A DNA stretch of 46,628 nucleotides from Balneolaceae bacterium (GTDB lineage: Bacteria > Bacteroidota > Rhodothermia > Balneolales > Balneolaceae). Within the stretch, counting starts at the first letter, position 1; the number at the start of each line of letters is the position of its first letter. Of this stretch, positions 1 through 9,035 are shown piece after piece. The stretch is taken from positions 1 through 46,628 of the forward strand of contig SLKI01000064.1 in assembly GCA_007134695.1 (NCBI GenBank), given 5' to 3'. Both the position numbers and the translations under genes were made by a program. A model generated the notes under the pieces. That model was not told the origin of the DNA. It did no database searches and worked only from the letters and a program-made list of their open reading frames with translations.

Positions 1-73
1 TGGAGCTTGCTGCCACTCTACCCGAAGATTCCCAGCCCGCATCACACCAGGCAGACGACACCGCCCGAACGAC

Positions 74-146
74 ACAAACCAACACGGCCGGCTACATCAA
101 AAAGAAACACCGCACGAAACACCGCACGAAACAAACCAACACGGCC
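74..146. repeat. Short direct repeats near the window edge
   Basis: A 16-base sequence (acaaaccaacacggcc) occurs at 74-89 and again at 131-146, and a 12-base unit beginning cgcacgaaac is tandemly repeated at 111-122 and 123-134. The repeats sit just past the stop codon of the ABC ATPase. Nothing in them identifies a known element; they look like a short local duplication in spacer DNA. Confidence 0.6.
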
Positions 147-161
147 ATTCAAGAGTTGAAT

Positions 162-851
162 TTAGACATGAAAGCCTTCCTGCAAATTCTCTGTAACGAT
201 CTCTCCGTCAAATAGTTGAATAACACGCCTTGCGTATCCGGCATCATGAGGTGAATGAGTGACCATGACAATGGTGGTGCCCTGCTCATTCAGTTCCGAA
301 AGCAGTTTCATTACTTCGTCGCCGCGGTCTGAATCCAGATTTCCGGTTGGCTCATCGGCAAGGATAAGCTTGGTGTCGGCAACAGTTGCACGTGCGATGG
401 CAACCCGTTGCTGCTGTCCCCCTGAAAGCTGCTGTGGATAGTGATTGCGACGGTGCATCATTCCCATTCTTTCCAGGGCAGTATCCACTTTCTGTTTTCG
501 CTGGTCAGCAGGTTCATTCAAGTAGAGAAGCGGAAGTTCCGCATTTTCATAAACAGTCAATTCATCAATCAGGTTAAAACTTTGAAAGACAAATCCGATA
601 TTTCCTTTTCGCAGGCCGACCCGTTCTCTCTCGGTATACCCGGCAATATCATTGTCCATAAAGTAATAGTGGCCTTCAGATGGACTGTCCAGAAGACCAA
701 GAATGTTTAACAGAGTAGATTTGCCACAACCCGACGGCCCCATGACGGCGCAAAATTCTCCCTCCTCTATAGTGAGATTAATCTGGTTTAAAGCGGTGGT
801 TTCCACTTCATCGGTCATGTAGATCTTTTTAAGATTAATTGTTTTGATCAT
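162..851 (-). CDS. ABC transporter ATP-binding protein, MacB/LolD type
   Basis: The 229-residue protein is a complete single-domain ABC ATPase. Walker A is GPSGCGKST at about residues 39-47, the signature LSGGQQQR lies at about 143-150, and Walker B with the catalytic glutamate is [12 protein letters not shown] at about 161-172. The length and the TGNLDS sequence after Walker B are typical of the LolD/MacB family, which drives tripartite or mechanotransmission-type exporters rather than importers. It is the last gene of a three-gene minus-strand operon, 58 bases after the adaptor gene and downstream of an FtsX-type permease, so it probably powers that permease at the inner face of the cytoplasmic membrane. 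The substrate cannot be read from sequence. The ATG at 849-851 is the only sensible start because it puts the first beta strand at the N-terminus. Confidence 0.95.
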   Translation of the reverse strand: MIKTINLKKIYMTDEVETTALNQINLTIEEGEFCAVMGPSGCGKSTLLNILGLLDSPSEGHYYFMDNDIAGYTERERVGLRKGNIGFVFQSFNLIDELTVYENAELPLLYLNEPADQRKQKVDTALERMGMMHRRNHYPQQLSGGQQQRVAIARATVADTKLILADEPTGNLDSDRGDEVMKLLSELNEQGTTIVMVTHSPHDAGYARRVIQLFDGEIVTENLQEGFHV

Positions 852-909
852 GACTCAGACTGTTTATTGTTTCTTATAACCTGGGTAATTGTAGTTTGTA
901 AAACCTTCT

Positions 910-2166
910 TCACTGAAGGATCAGAACATCGTTGTTACCAAAGGCATCGTAATTTGATGTGATCACTTTTTCACCCGGCTCCAGGCCGAATTGTACTTCA
1001 TAATTTTCCGGATTTTGTCTGCCGAGACGAATATCTCTTCGGTAAGCCCGCTCTTCGTTCTCATCAACAACATAAATCCAGTTGCCACCAGTTGTCTGAT
1101 AAAATCCGCCGCGAGGAATCTGTACCGTACGGGCCGATTCACCTATTTCCAGCCGAATTCTAAGAGTTTGACCGCGTCGCAGATTCGGAGGTGATTCACC
1201 TGAAAACTCCATATCGACTTCGAACTGACCATTACTGATCACCGGAAACACCTTGGAAATCGTCAAATCATGTTCTATACCGTCAAAGGTAAACTGTCCC
1301 TGAAGACCGGGAACAATTCTCGAAAGGTAGAACTCGTCGATATTAACCCGGACTTTATAATCATCCAGAATATCCACCTGCCCGATACGCTCCCCGGTGC
1401 TTATCGATTGCCCCTGATTTAATTCGATAGTGCTGAGCTGGCCGGCAATAGGAGCAGTTACCACAAGATTGTCAAGAATCGATTGTACCGCCTCCAGGCT
1501 CTGATGCATCCGCTCCTCGGAATCGTCAAGACGCTGCATCTGTACAATAGCCTGCAGGGAGTCTTTTCGATAGGATTCATATAGAAGCTCATACCGTCTT
1601 TTTTCGTAGTAATAACTCGCTTCCGTCGATTCAAACTCTTCCTTCGAAATCAATTCCTGGTCGACCAGGTGCTTTCTGCGCTCGTAGCGAGCCTCCAGAA
1701 CCTCTTTTTGAGAACGGGCATTAGCAAGCTGATCCTGGAGCCGCAACGTATTCTGCTCCAGATTCAGACGTGAATTTCGCACATTATTGATCTGATCATA
1801 TAGGCCCGAAGTCTGCTGCATCACCTGAAGTTGCAGGGAAGAATTAGCCAGAGTCAAGACCGTGTCCCCCTCCTCCACCGTCGTACCGGTTTCACGGAAC
1901 ACCTCCTGGACCACTCCCCCCTCAATAGCATCCAGATAGATGGTTTCAATAGGCTGGACTGTACCCGTCACCTGAATAAACTCCTGAAACTCCGTTTCCT
2001 CGACCGTCGAAACAGTAATCCTTTCCCGTTCCACATACAGGGTGGACTCCAGATCCATAAAAAAGAAACTGTAGAAAAAGAGCGCCACAACGGCCAGTGC
2101 GGCGATAAGTCCGGCTACACGTGTCGATGTAACTTTCTTCTTCTCAATTTTACGATCCATCCCCAT
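910..2166 (-). CDS. HlyD/MacA-type periplasmic adaptor (membrane fusion protein)
   Basis: This is an efflux adaptor of about 418 residues. A basic N-terminus is followed by one membrane anchor (about residues 17-38), then a first half lipoyl domain (VQPIETIYLDAIEGG), a long heptad-rich coiled-coil hairpin (about 120-245), the second lipoyl half (VVTAPIAGQLSTIELNQGQ) and beta-barrel domains to the C-terminus. Proteins of this type bridge an inner-membrane transporter to an outer-membrane channel. It lies between the FtsX-type permease and the ATPase, so the three probably form a MacAB-like exporter; no TolC-like gene is present in the window. The start is uncertain: TTG at 2172, ATG at 2166 and ATG at 2160 are in frame, none with a strong ribosome binding site. 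I chose the middle one. The membrane anchor is unaffected by the choice. Confidence 0.9.
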   Translation of the reverse strand: MGMDRKIEKKKVTSTRVAGLIAALAVVALFFYSFFFMDLESTLYVERERITVSTVEETEFQEFIQVTGTVQPIETIYLDAIEGGVVQEVFRETGTTVEEGDTVLTLANSSLQLQVMQQTSGLYDQINNVRNSRLNLEQNTLRLQDQLANARSQKEVLEARYERRKHLVDQELISKEEFESTEASYYYEKRRYELLYESYRKDSLQAIVQMQRLDDSEERMHQSLEAVQSILDNLVVTAPIAGQLSTIELNQGQSISTGERIGQVDILDDYKVRVNIDEFYLSRIVPGLQGQFTFDGIEHDLTISKVFPVISNGQFEVDMEFSGESPPNLRRGQTLRIRLEIGESARTVQIPRGGFYQTTGGNWIYVVDENEERAYRRDIRLGRQNPENYEVQFGLEPGEKVITSNYDAFGNNDVLILQ

Positions 2167-2256
2167 AGCCAATCATCCGTTCATTGTCGAACATAGTGTG
2201 AAATAATCGGGCTTGCAACGAACTGCATACATTTCAATATACAAATCTTATACCCC

Positions 2257-4698
2257 TTAAACGTTTCGAACAGCTTCTGCCGGATTGATGCGGGCTGCTT
2301 TGACAGATTGATACCCCACGGCAATAAAACTGACGATTACTGCAATAACAGCTACCCCGAAAAAGATCCATAGCAGAGATCCTCCCATATCGATCCTGTA
2401 GGGAAAATCCGACAGCCATCGATGAACAAAATACCAGGCCATCGGCCAGGCAACGAGGTTTGCTGCTACGATCAGATAGATAAACTCTTTTGAAATCAGG
2501 GCAAGGATATGACCGGTTGTTGCCCCCATAGCTTTCCGAACTCCGATCTCTCGTGTACGGGTTTCGGTTGTATAGGAGGCAAGCCCGAACAGTCCGAGGC
2601 AGGCAATGAATACCGACAACAATGCGAACGAAGCCGAAACCTTGCCGATTGCCGCTTCTGATTCATAGACAGCATCCAGCTCTTCGTCATGAAATGCATA
2701 TTCGAACGGGTGGACTGTGTTGAACTCATCCCAGATCTCCTCGATATAATTCAGTGAAGAAGAGATTTGTTCGGGGTTGATGCGGACCGACAGATAACTG
2801 ATTCGTGAAACGATGGTTGTTTCACCTTCCGGCATTTTTAAAACAAGAGGTTCGATCTCCCGCCTCATTGAGGTGTGGTTGAAGTTCTCGGTTACCCCGA
2901 TTACATAATGGGTTTGATCGCTGTAGACGATCGATCTTCCCAGGGCGTCATCCGGGGAGTTCCAGCCGAGATAATCCACCGCTCTTTCGTTGATCACTAC
3001 AGCCTGTCCGGGGTCGGTACCAAACTCCTCGGAAAAACTTCGGCCGGCTATCAGATCAATTTCATAGGTTTCAACAAAGTCGTGCATCGTAAATATCAGG
3101 GGCAGTGATTGAGGCTCATCGCTGGAGAATCCCTCCGGTACCATTTGAAAATAGGTGGCCGGCAGAGCTCCCAGAATCGTACTAGATCCGGTCACACTCC
3201 AGATATCGCTACTCTGAAGCAGCTGCTCCTTGAATTCATCATAATACCAAAGTGTATTTGTCAGATCCGTAGGAATAACCACCACGTGGTCCCTGTCAAA
3301 TCCCATCTCGGTACTCTGCATATAATCGAGCTGCAAATAGATAATAACAGTTCCGATCATCAGGATAATTGAAACAACAAATTGAACCATCACAAGGCTT
3401 CTCCTGAAAGTCTTCCCCTTGTTACTTCTGGTCAACTCGTTACGAAGGGTTCGTACCGGCTCAAATGACGAAAGATAGAGAGCCGGGTAGATACCGGCGG
3501 CAAACCCTGCGATGATTAGCAGAATCAGCATACCGGCTGCCAGCCACCAGCTCTCAAGCAGATTCAGACTCAGTTCCAGATCCATAAAGTTGTTAAAAAG
3601 TGGCAGCATCCACTGCACGATAAGCAAAGCCAGCAGCAGAGCTAATAAGCTGACGAGGAACGATTCACCCATGAACTGTACAAATAGCCGACGGCGATTG
3701 GCTCCGAGCACTTTTCTCATACCCACTTCACGAGACCGATCGGCCGCACGCGCAGTTGCCAGATTCATATAGTTGATACAGGCAATACCCAGAATCAAGA
3801 GAGCAACAAGAGAAAAAAGGGTCACATAGAGGATGCTTCCATTGGATTTGATCTCCGATTCAAGGTTGGAGTGAAGATGAATATCAGTCAGCGGCTGGAG
3901 CTCGATTTCAACCTGTTCCGACTGCGGGATGTTTGCGTGGTAATAGTTATCGGCGAAAAAAGGAAGCTGGTCTTCAAGCTCCGACACATCCACTCCCTCC
4001 TGAAGCAGAATGTAGGTCCAGCACGGATTCCAGAACCAACCCGAAGTGATCTGTTCGAAATTTCCGTAGAAATCCCTGAGTGCATCGATATTACCGAGGA
4101 GGTCGATATCGATATGGCTGTTGGCTGGCAGATCTTTCATCACTCCGGTCACCGTTAACCAAATCCGCCCTTCAAACCGGAGGTCCTTGCCGATGGGGTC
4201 TTCATCTCCAAAATATTTTACCGCCGTCGATTCCGACAAAATCAGGCTATTGGGATTGTTCAGGGCGGTCCTGGGATCACCGTCAACCAGATCAATACTG
4301 AAAATATCCAGTGCTGTCGAGTCGGTAAAAAAGAAGTTCGACTCTTTGAAGCTTTGGTTGTTTTCGCTGTTGGTCAGAGTCAGCTTGGGAGTCTGCAGGT
4401 TGAAAAATCGTACCGACTTTTCGATCAACTGCGGGTATTCGGCGGCAAGGGCCGGCCCCGCCGGAAACGGGGCAGAAGCAAAAGTTTCTGTGCGCGATTC
4501 GGAGCTGTATGTCTGGGCGACCCGGTAGATCCGATCCGACTGTTCATGAAACCTGTCGTAACTTATTTCGTGAATCACATAAAGGGTGATCAGAATGCAG
4601 CCGGCCACCCCAATGGCAAGTCCTGCAACATTGATGAAAGAGTAAGCTTTACGCTTTAAAAAATTTCTGAGTGCGACCCTTACGTAGTTCCTGAGCAT
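2257..4698 (-). CDS. FtsX-like / MacB-type ABC transporter permease (duplicated)
   Basis: The 813-residue permease has two copies of the MacB_PCD plus FtsX unit. An N-terminal membrane segment (about 21-41) precedes a first periplasmic domain, then three membrane segments (about 285-410). A second membrane segment at about 435-455 is followed by another periplasmic domain and three C-terminal segments (about 690-800). Both FtsX cores carry the recognisable coupling helix, REVGMRKVLGA in the first and REIGVRKAMGA in the second. This two-unit form of about 800 residues is common in Bacteroidota and relatives and probably works as a complete permease, in contrast to MacB, where one chain holds one unit plus the ATPase. 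It is the first gene of the operon with the adaptor and ATPase. Transported substrate is unknown; peptides, lipids or antimicrobials are possible by analogy only. Confidence 0.93.
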   Translation of the reverse strand: MLRNYVRVALRNFLKRKAYSFINVAGLAIGVAGCILITLYVIHEISYDRFHEQSDRIYRVAQTYSSESRTETFASAPFPAGPALAAEYPQLIEKSVRFFNLQTPKLTLTNSENNQSFKESNFFFTDSTALDIFSIDLVDGDPRTALNNPNSLILSESTAVKYFGDEDPIGKDLRFEGRIWLTVTGVMKDLPANSHIDIDLLGNIDALRDFYGNFEQITSGWFWNPCWTYILLQEGVDVSELEDQLPFFADNYYHANIPQSEQVEIELQPLTDIHLHSNLESEIKSNGSILYVTLFSLVALLILGIACINYMNLATARAADRSREVGMRKVLGANRRRLFVQFMGESFLVSLLALLLALLIVQWMLPLFNNFMDLELSLNLLESWWLAAGMLILLIIAGFAAGIYPALYLSSFEPVRTLRNELTRSNKGKTFRRSLVMVQFVVSIILMIGTVIIYLQLDYMQSTEMGFDRDHVVVIPTDLTNTLWYYDEFKEQLLQSSDIWSVTGSSTILGALPATYFQMVPEGFSSDEPQSLPLIFTMHDFVETYEIDLIAGRSFSEEFGTDPGQAVVINERAVDYLGWNSPDDALGRSIVYSDQTHYVIGVTENFNHTSMRREIEPLVLKMPEGETTIVSRISYLSVRINPEQISSSLNYIEEIWDEFNTVHPFEYAFHDEELDAVYESEAAIGKVSASFALLSVFIACLGLFGLASYTTETRTREIGVRKAMGATTGHILALISKEFIYLIVAANLVAWPMAWYFVHRWLSDFPYRIDMGGSLLWIFFGVAVIAVIVSFIAVGYQSVKAARINPAEAVRNV

Positions 4699-5032
4699 CT
4701 GATTCAGTAGTCAGGTTCAGTTAAAATTCTTTGAATCCCCCTCGGAACTTAATAAAAGTTCCCTTAAAGATTCCATTAATACGTACAATAACAAAGCAAA
4801 AAGGGCAAAATTCTAATTATTTTTGTCATGCTTTTAACATGAGATCCCGGTGAGCCACTTTCGAATAAAAAGTTCTGTTTTAATCATTTTTTCAGTCTTT
4901 ATAAAAAATCTCGGGTTGATTACTCCGTTAATTAAACATTGTTCAGGTATTTCTTTATTTTTCAAGCCTGAAATGACAGAAACTTAGAAAAAGCAGTTTG
5001 AAGGATTTACAATCAAAGCTTGGGGGTGTCCC
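4699..5032. other. Divergent intergenic region, AT-rich
   Basis: This spacer of about 330 bases separates the minus-strand ABC operon from the plus-strand acyl-CoA dehydrogenase, so it should hold both promoters. It is clearly more AT-rich than the flanking genes. I see no ORF with coding character. The only structured element I can point to is the inverted repeat at 4744-4762. No convincing TAnnTTTG or sigma-54 element was found. Confidence 0.7.
4744..4762. promoter_or_regulatory. Inverted repeat upstream of the ABC export operon
   Basis: GGAACTT and AAGTTCC form perfect 7-base arms around a 5-base AT-only spacer. The element is 46 bases upstream of the permease start codon, a normal place for an operator or a 5' UTR hairpin. 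No regulator gene is adjacent, so its role is a guess. Confidence 0.35.
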
Positions 5033-6559
5033 GTGGATACAGATGTAATGAAACAGTTAGGGATAAAACAGGATTTCAAGTCGTTTATCGACACATACCG
5101 CGATAAACTGCGGAGTCTCTTCCAGGAGCGGATGGATGAGGAGGAGATCGCAACTCAGCGAGGTCTGCCTCCATACGTATTGAGACAGATTCTGGAATGC
5201 GATCCACTATCGACATTTATACCCGAAGACCATGGCGGACGCGGTGCCAAAACACATGAAGCACTGACCATGCTCGAAACCTCCTCTTACGAGTCGCTGC
5301 CGTTATCGTTAATGATGGGTATTAACGGGGCGCTTTTTCTCCAGCCACTGGCCAATTACGGATCAGAAGAGGCGAAATCGAAGGTCTTCCGGCGTTTTTT
5401 GAAAAACAAGAATATGGGAGGGTTGATGATCACCGAGCCCGATTTCGGTTCGGATGCTTTGCGCATGAAGACCGGTTTCACCCAACAGGGTGAACACTAT
5501 CACATTAGCGGTATCAAGCATTGGGCAGGCTTGACAGGGTGGGCTGACTACTGGTTAATAACTGCGCGTGAGAAAGATAAAGATGGTGAACTTGGTCGGG
5601 ATATCGGTTTTTTTGTTCACGAGACCAATGCCGGAGGGATCGAGGTCGAGGAGTATTACAAAAACCTGGGACTCTACATGCTGCCTTATGGTCGAAACAA
5701 AATTGATATCAAAGTACCGTCGGAATACAGGTTGAACCCCAGTAGTACTGGAGTGAAGATGATGCTCGATGTACTACACCGAAGCCGGCTTCAATTCCCC
5801 GGAATGGCTACCGGCTACCTGAGAAGAATGTTGGATGAGGCACTTTCTCACTGCAAGTCGAGGATGGTTGGAGGTAAAAGCCTGTTTAATTATGATCAGG
5901 TCAAAGAGCGGCTGGCCAAATTACAATCCTACTTTACGGTCAGTTCGGCGATGAGCTATTTTACCAGCAGTAATATTTCCATGGATGACGATACTTCGAA
6001 GATGGATGTTGCTGCCAACTCCATCAAAACAGTTACAACTGATTATATGCAAGCGGCTGCACAATCTCTGCTGCAACTTGTCGGAGCCAAAGGATACCGG
6101 CTGGATCATATCGCCGGACGCTCACTGATCGACTCCCGTCCATTCCAGATCTTTGAGGGATCAAATGATATTCTCTATCAGCAGATCTCCGAATCGGTGA
6201 TAAAAGCGATGAAAAGGACCAAAGAAAGCAACCTCTATCGCTTTTTAAGCCAATACAGCCTTACCGAGCGTTCTGCCGAGTATTTTAAAAAGAGTCTCGA
6301 TTTTGAGGTGGATTACCAGATGGCCCAGCGAAAACTGGTTCAGATGGGAGAGGCACTAAGCCGCCTGATCTCGATGGAATTGACTCTGAGACTGGGGGAG
6401 AGGGGATTTAACTCCGATATGATCTCGAACTCGGTCCGGGTACTTCAAAACGAGATTCAGGCCCGCATCACGACGTTTAACAACAAGTTTGAGTCTGATG
6501 TGATTGAGAACTATTCGGAAGACAGCAACTGGCTGAAGATCCTCTCACCGCAAACGTAA
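5033..6559 (+). CDS. Acyl-CoA dehydrogenase family flavoprotein
   Basis: The 508-residue protein has the three parts of an acyl-CoA dehydrogenase: an N-terminal helical domain, a middle beta domain with the FAD/substrate motif MITEPDFGSD (residues 132-141), and a C-terminal helical bundle. The motif FEGSNDI holds Glu375, which aligns with the general base of medium-chain acyl-CoA dehydrogenase. Such enzymes introduce the alpha-beta double bond into an acyl-CoA with FAD as electron acceptor. At about 500 residues it is longer than the usual 380-400, with an extra helical C-terminus after residue 400, as in several atypical members; the substrate chain length is not predictable. I use GTG at 5033 because a GGGGG stretch lies 6-12 bases upstream; an ATG at 5048 is the alternative. 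A sirtuin gene follows 40 bases downstream on the same strand and may be co-transcribed. Confidence 0.88.
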   Translation: MDTDVMKQLGIKQDFKSFIDTYRDKLRSLFQERMDEEEIATQRGLPPYVLRQILECDPLSTFIPEDHGGRGAKTHEALTMLETSSYESLPLSLMMGINGALFLQPLANYGSEEAKSKVFRRFLKNKNMGGLMITEPDFGSDALRMKTGFTQQGEHYHISGIKHWAGLTGWADYWLITAREKDKDGELGRDIGFFVHETNAGGIEVEEYYKNLGLYMLPYGRNKIDIKVPSEYRLNPSSTGVKMMLDVLHRSRLQFPGMATGYLRRMLDEALSHCKSRMVGGKSLFNYDQVKERLAKLQSYFTVSSAMSYFTSSNISMDDDTSKMDVAANSIKTVTTDYMQAAAQSLLQLVGAKGYRLDHIAGRSLIDSRPFQIFEGSNDILYQQISESVIKAMKRTKESNLYRFLSQYSLTERSAEYFKKSLDFEVDYQMAQRKLVQMGEALSRLISMELTLRLGERGFNSDMISNSVRVLQNEIQARITTFNNKFESDVIENYSEDSNWLKILSPQT

Positions 6560-6605
6560 CGGCCGTAATCAGATACCAATTTAAAAAACGGAAGATTCGT
6601 TGGAT

Positions 6606-7301
6606 ATGAAGCATGTCGTAGTGCTTACCGGTGCTGGCATGAGTGCCGACAGCGGATTGGCTACATTTCGCGATTCCGGTGGTTTGTGGGAGGGGTACGA
6701 TATTAATGAGGTCGCTTCGGTCGACGGCTGGAGACGAAATAGGGAGAAGGTGCTTGAGTTCTACAATTTGCGACGAAAGCAGGCATTCGAAGCGGAGCCG
6801 AACGAAGGCCATCTGGCTCTTGCACGGCTGGAGGAGTACTTCGACGTCACAATTGTGACCCAGAATGTAGACAACCTGCACGAACAGGCCGGTTCGAACC
6901 GTGTGCTGCATCTTCACGGTGAGTTGACGAAAGCGCAAAGTGAAGATGATCCGAATCTTATCTATGATATTGGAGGTGACCCGATCCGGCTGGGAGATAC
7001 GGCAGAGGATGGCGCACAACTCCGGCCGGCTATTGTCTGGTTTGGAGAGATGGTACCGATGATCGAAAAGGCAGCGGAAGTTGTAGGAAATTCTGACATT
7101 TTGATTGTGATCGGTACCTCGCTTGTCGTCTATCCTGCTGCTGGCCTGGTTCACTACGCAACAGGCAATATCCCGCGATATGTGATTGACCCGTCGATTC
7201 CGGCACTACAGCAGCTTGACCGATGGGAACATATTCAGGCGACAGCCGCCGACGGGACACCGGAGCTGACAGAAAAACTGATCCGGGAGTTTGCTGGCTG
7301 A
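6606..7301 (+). CDS. SIR2-family NAD-dependent protein deacylase (CobB-like, no zinc cysteines)
   Basis: The 231-residue protein is a sirtuin. The NAD-binding motif GAGMSADSG is at residues 9-17, FRDSGGLW follows, then QNVDNLH (86-92), the catalytic histidine His104 in LHLHGE, and the ribose-binding GTSLVVYPA near residue 175. Sirtuins use NAD to remove acyl groups from lysine. Tyr53 and Arg56 in FYNLRR match the Tyr-x-x-Arg pair that in E. coli CobB and SIRT5 favours succinyl and malonyl lysine. The small domain after His104, where four zinc-binding cysteines normally sit, contains no cysteine at all. I recall zinc-free sirtuins from Bacteroidota with a similar DPNLIYD/LRPAIVWFGE segment, so this is likely a functional subgroup, not a broken gene. 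An in-frame TTG at 6600 with GGAAG five bases upstream is an equally good start. Confidence 0.93.
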   Translation: MKHVVVLTGAGMSADSGLATFRDSGGLWEGYDINEVASVDGWRRNREKVLEFYNLRRKQAFEAEPNEGHLALARLEEYFDVTIVTQNVDNLHEQAGSNRVLHLHGELTKAQSEDDPNLIYDIGGDPIRLGDTAEDGAQLRPAIVWFGEMVPMIEKAAEVVGNSDILIVIGTSLVVYPAAGLVHYATGNIPRYVIDPSIPALQQLDRWEHIQATAADGTPELTEKLIREFAG

Positions 7302-7477
7302 TTTGTTCCCCGGACCGAGAGCCAGATGAGCAGTTCCCCGAGCCGAATGTCGAATGCCGAAAGCCGGATACCCCGAAAGAAAATCGGACTCGAGGTATTC
7401 ATATAATTTTGTGAACGGTTCGATCAAATTACAAGCAGTACGAAATTCGAAATTCAGATAAAAACAAAACAGACCCG

Positions 7478-8344
7478 ATGAAACACCAGGCAGACAAAAA
7501 TGAAAAAGAGGCACTGGAAAAATATCTGCTCCAGTTTTTAAATATTGAAAAACGCTATCCGTTGCTTCCCGGCATCGACAGCCGGGAGGCGGTTGCCGGT
7601 CTGATGGGGATCGATGTCGAGGAACTCATACAGCTTCGCGAGCGGTTCGATCAAAATGCCCGCAAAGCGGCCGAAGAGCTTTTAAGTGATGATGAAGTTC
7701 TCGAATGGATAGAGAATATACCGTTTCAGGCGGATGACACGATCGCTGTAATCGGGGATTCGACAACCGATGATCTGCAGGGCTGGTTTTCGGTATTTAC
7801 TCACCTGATGGAGCTCGCCGTTCAGGGTGCCAACTTCCGGATGATCAATGGAGGTGTATCCTACGACACCTCTTCGGAAGCGTTGAGGCGGCTTCATCGT
7901 GATGTTCTCTCCGAAGAGCCGGACTGGGTGATTATCGCTTTGGGTACATTCGATGCGATACGGCTCGATATTGCACCGGGACGCACTCTTCTTCCACTTT
8001 CGGAAACCTGGGAGAATCTGAGTACGATTGCCGATGCTATCGGAGAAGTGACCGAGAACCCCGTTATATGGATAACGCCTCCACCGGTAGTTCGGGAGCT
8101 GCTTGAAGAGATGGAGTTGTTTGATTTCTCTATCGAAGAGCCGGATCTGGCCCGGATTCGAGAGGTGATCGCAGGTAAAGATGGGTTCATTGTCGACCCG
8201 CTCGGAAGGCGTATGGGCAAGCCGCCGGAAGCCTGGTATTACCTGAGTGACGGAATCAACCCTTCTCTCAGCGGCCACATCAATACCGTCAAAGAGTTAC
8301 TCCGCAGTTTGGCAACCGGCAAAACGGAGAGGGAGCAGGAGTAA
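7478..8344 (+). CDS. SGNH/GDSL-hydrolase-fold protein with altered active site
   Basis: The 288-residue protein has an N-terminal helical part of about 85 residues followed by an SGNH-type alpha/beta domain. Block I is VIGDSTTDD with the nucleophile position Ser95, block II is INGGVSYDTS around Gly125-126, and block III reads IIALGTFDA where the family has GTND, so the oxyanion-hole Asn is Phe158. The final block reads SDGINPSLSGH instead of DGxHPSxxG, so the catalytic His position is Asn261 next to Asp258. Fold assignment is therefore good, but two of the four name-giving residues are missing. It could be an inactive binding protein or use a shifted histidine (His267 is nearby). No signal peptide is present, so it should be cytoplasmic. 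The surrounding genes give no clear pathway. Confidence 0.8.
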   Translation: MKHQADKNEKEALEKYLLQFLNIEKRYPLLPGIDSREAVAGLMGIDVEELIQLRERFDQNARKAAEELLSDDEVLEWIENIPFQADDTIAVIGDSTTDDLQGWFSVFTHLMELAVQGANFRMINGGVSYDTSSEALRRLHRDVLSEEPDWVIIALGTFDAIRLDIAPGRTLLPLSETWENLSTIADAIGEVTENPVIWITPPPVVRELLEEMELFDFSIEEPDLARIREVIAGKDGFIVDPLGRRMGKPPEAWYYLSDGINPSLSGHINTVKELLRSLATGKTEREQE

Positions 8345-8381
8345 GAACCCTGTTTGGGTAAGGGTAGGTATGCTGTCCGTA

Positions 8382-9035
8382 TCAAAATGAGACTCGAAGC
8401 GAGAATAGGTCCACAGCGGGATCGATACGCCTGCTCAGATCACCGGCCTTCCATCGAGGTTGCTCAATCATGGCTGGCTGAACAATTCGCAGCCACATTG
8501 ATTCGGTTCGGGTTGTGTAAAGGGCACCGTCGGACAGAAGGCTCAACGCCTGCCGGTTATGATAACGTTCGGCGAGGATCAAGGCATCGACCAGACCAAA
8601 CCCGAAACCTGCCCAAGCGCCGATACTCCCCCCATATTGCAGGCCATCGACAATCGGGCGATCGAGTAACATCATCCCGGCCGCACCGATCACTGCTCCG
8701 AATGCACCGCCATAAAATGTATCCAATACAATCAGTACCGAAGTGTTGGTTCCATCATTGAACATGCCGGAGATGTAAAATTGCTGGCCTGGCGACAGAG
8801 TTGTCAAGTCGTAAACTGCGATTCCAGCACCGGCGATAATACCCGAACCGACTCCAAGCCGCAGAGGCGTAAAATCGTTACTGTTTTGAAGCCCCATCGT
8901 CGCAACTCCAAGAGCAGCGCCTGTAATGGCACCATTGAGAACATTACTGCCAACGAGTTCGATATCCTGTCCTTTTGCCTGGGAGACAAAAATGAAAAAG
9001 GAGAGCAGTATTGCAGTGATGGTATTGGACTTCAT
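8382..9035 (-). CDS. Exported glycine-rich hypothetical protein
   Basis: I do not recognise this 217-residue protein. It begins with a typical signal peptide (hydrophobic core at about residues 6-18, likely cleavage after AKG). The mature part holds several glycine-rich hydrophobic stretches with small residues at every fourth position (for example GAITGAALGVA, GVGSGIIAGAGIAVYD and GGSIGAWAGFGFG), reminiscent of glycine-zipper membrane segments. It ends in an aromatic residue (SLRVSF), which is a weak hint of outer-membrane barrel insertion. I chose the ATG at 9033-9035 because the signal peptide starts there and AGGAC lies about seven bases upstream; an in-frame ATG 24 bases earlier would add a polar tail. 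It is convergent with the SGNH-fold gene, only 37 bases away. Confidence 0.75.
   Translation of the reverse strand: MKSNTITAILLSFFIFVSQAKGQDIELVGSNVLNGAITGAALGVATMGLQNSNDFTPLRLGVGSGIIAGAGIAVYDLTTLSPGQQFYISGMFNDGTNTSVLIVLDTFYGGAFGAVIGAAGMMLLDRPIVDGLQYGGSIGAWAGFGFGLVDALILAERYHNRQALSLLSDGALYTTRTESMWLRIVQPAMIEQPRWKAGDLSRRIDPAVDLFSLRVSF

Noticed and set aside
3-215. Open plus-strand frame from the window edge, possibly the tail of an upstream gene
   Set aside because: It has repetitive Thr/Lys/Gln/His composition, overlaps the end of the certain ATPase gene and contains the direct repeats at 74-146; more likely spacer.
162-4698. ABC operon considered as a LolCDE lipoprotein-release system
   Set aside because: The permease is a double-unit 813-residue protein and a HlyD-type adaptor is present, which fits a MacAB-like exporter better.
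6885-6905. GGTTCGAACC considered as a tRNA T-arm
   Set aside because: It lies inside the sirtuin coding sequence and no acceptor or anticodon stem can be drawn around it.
6477-7154. 225-residue frame on the minus strand
   Set aside because: Lies opposite the acyl-CoA dehydrogenase end and the sirtuin; no domain, unnatural composition, so a shadow of coding sequence.
7682-8278. 198-residue frame on the minus strand
   Set aside because: Antisense to the SGNH-fold gene and without recognisable features.
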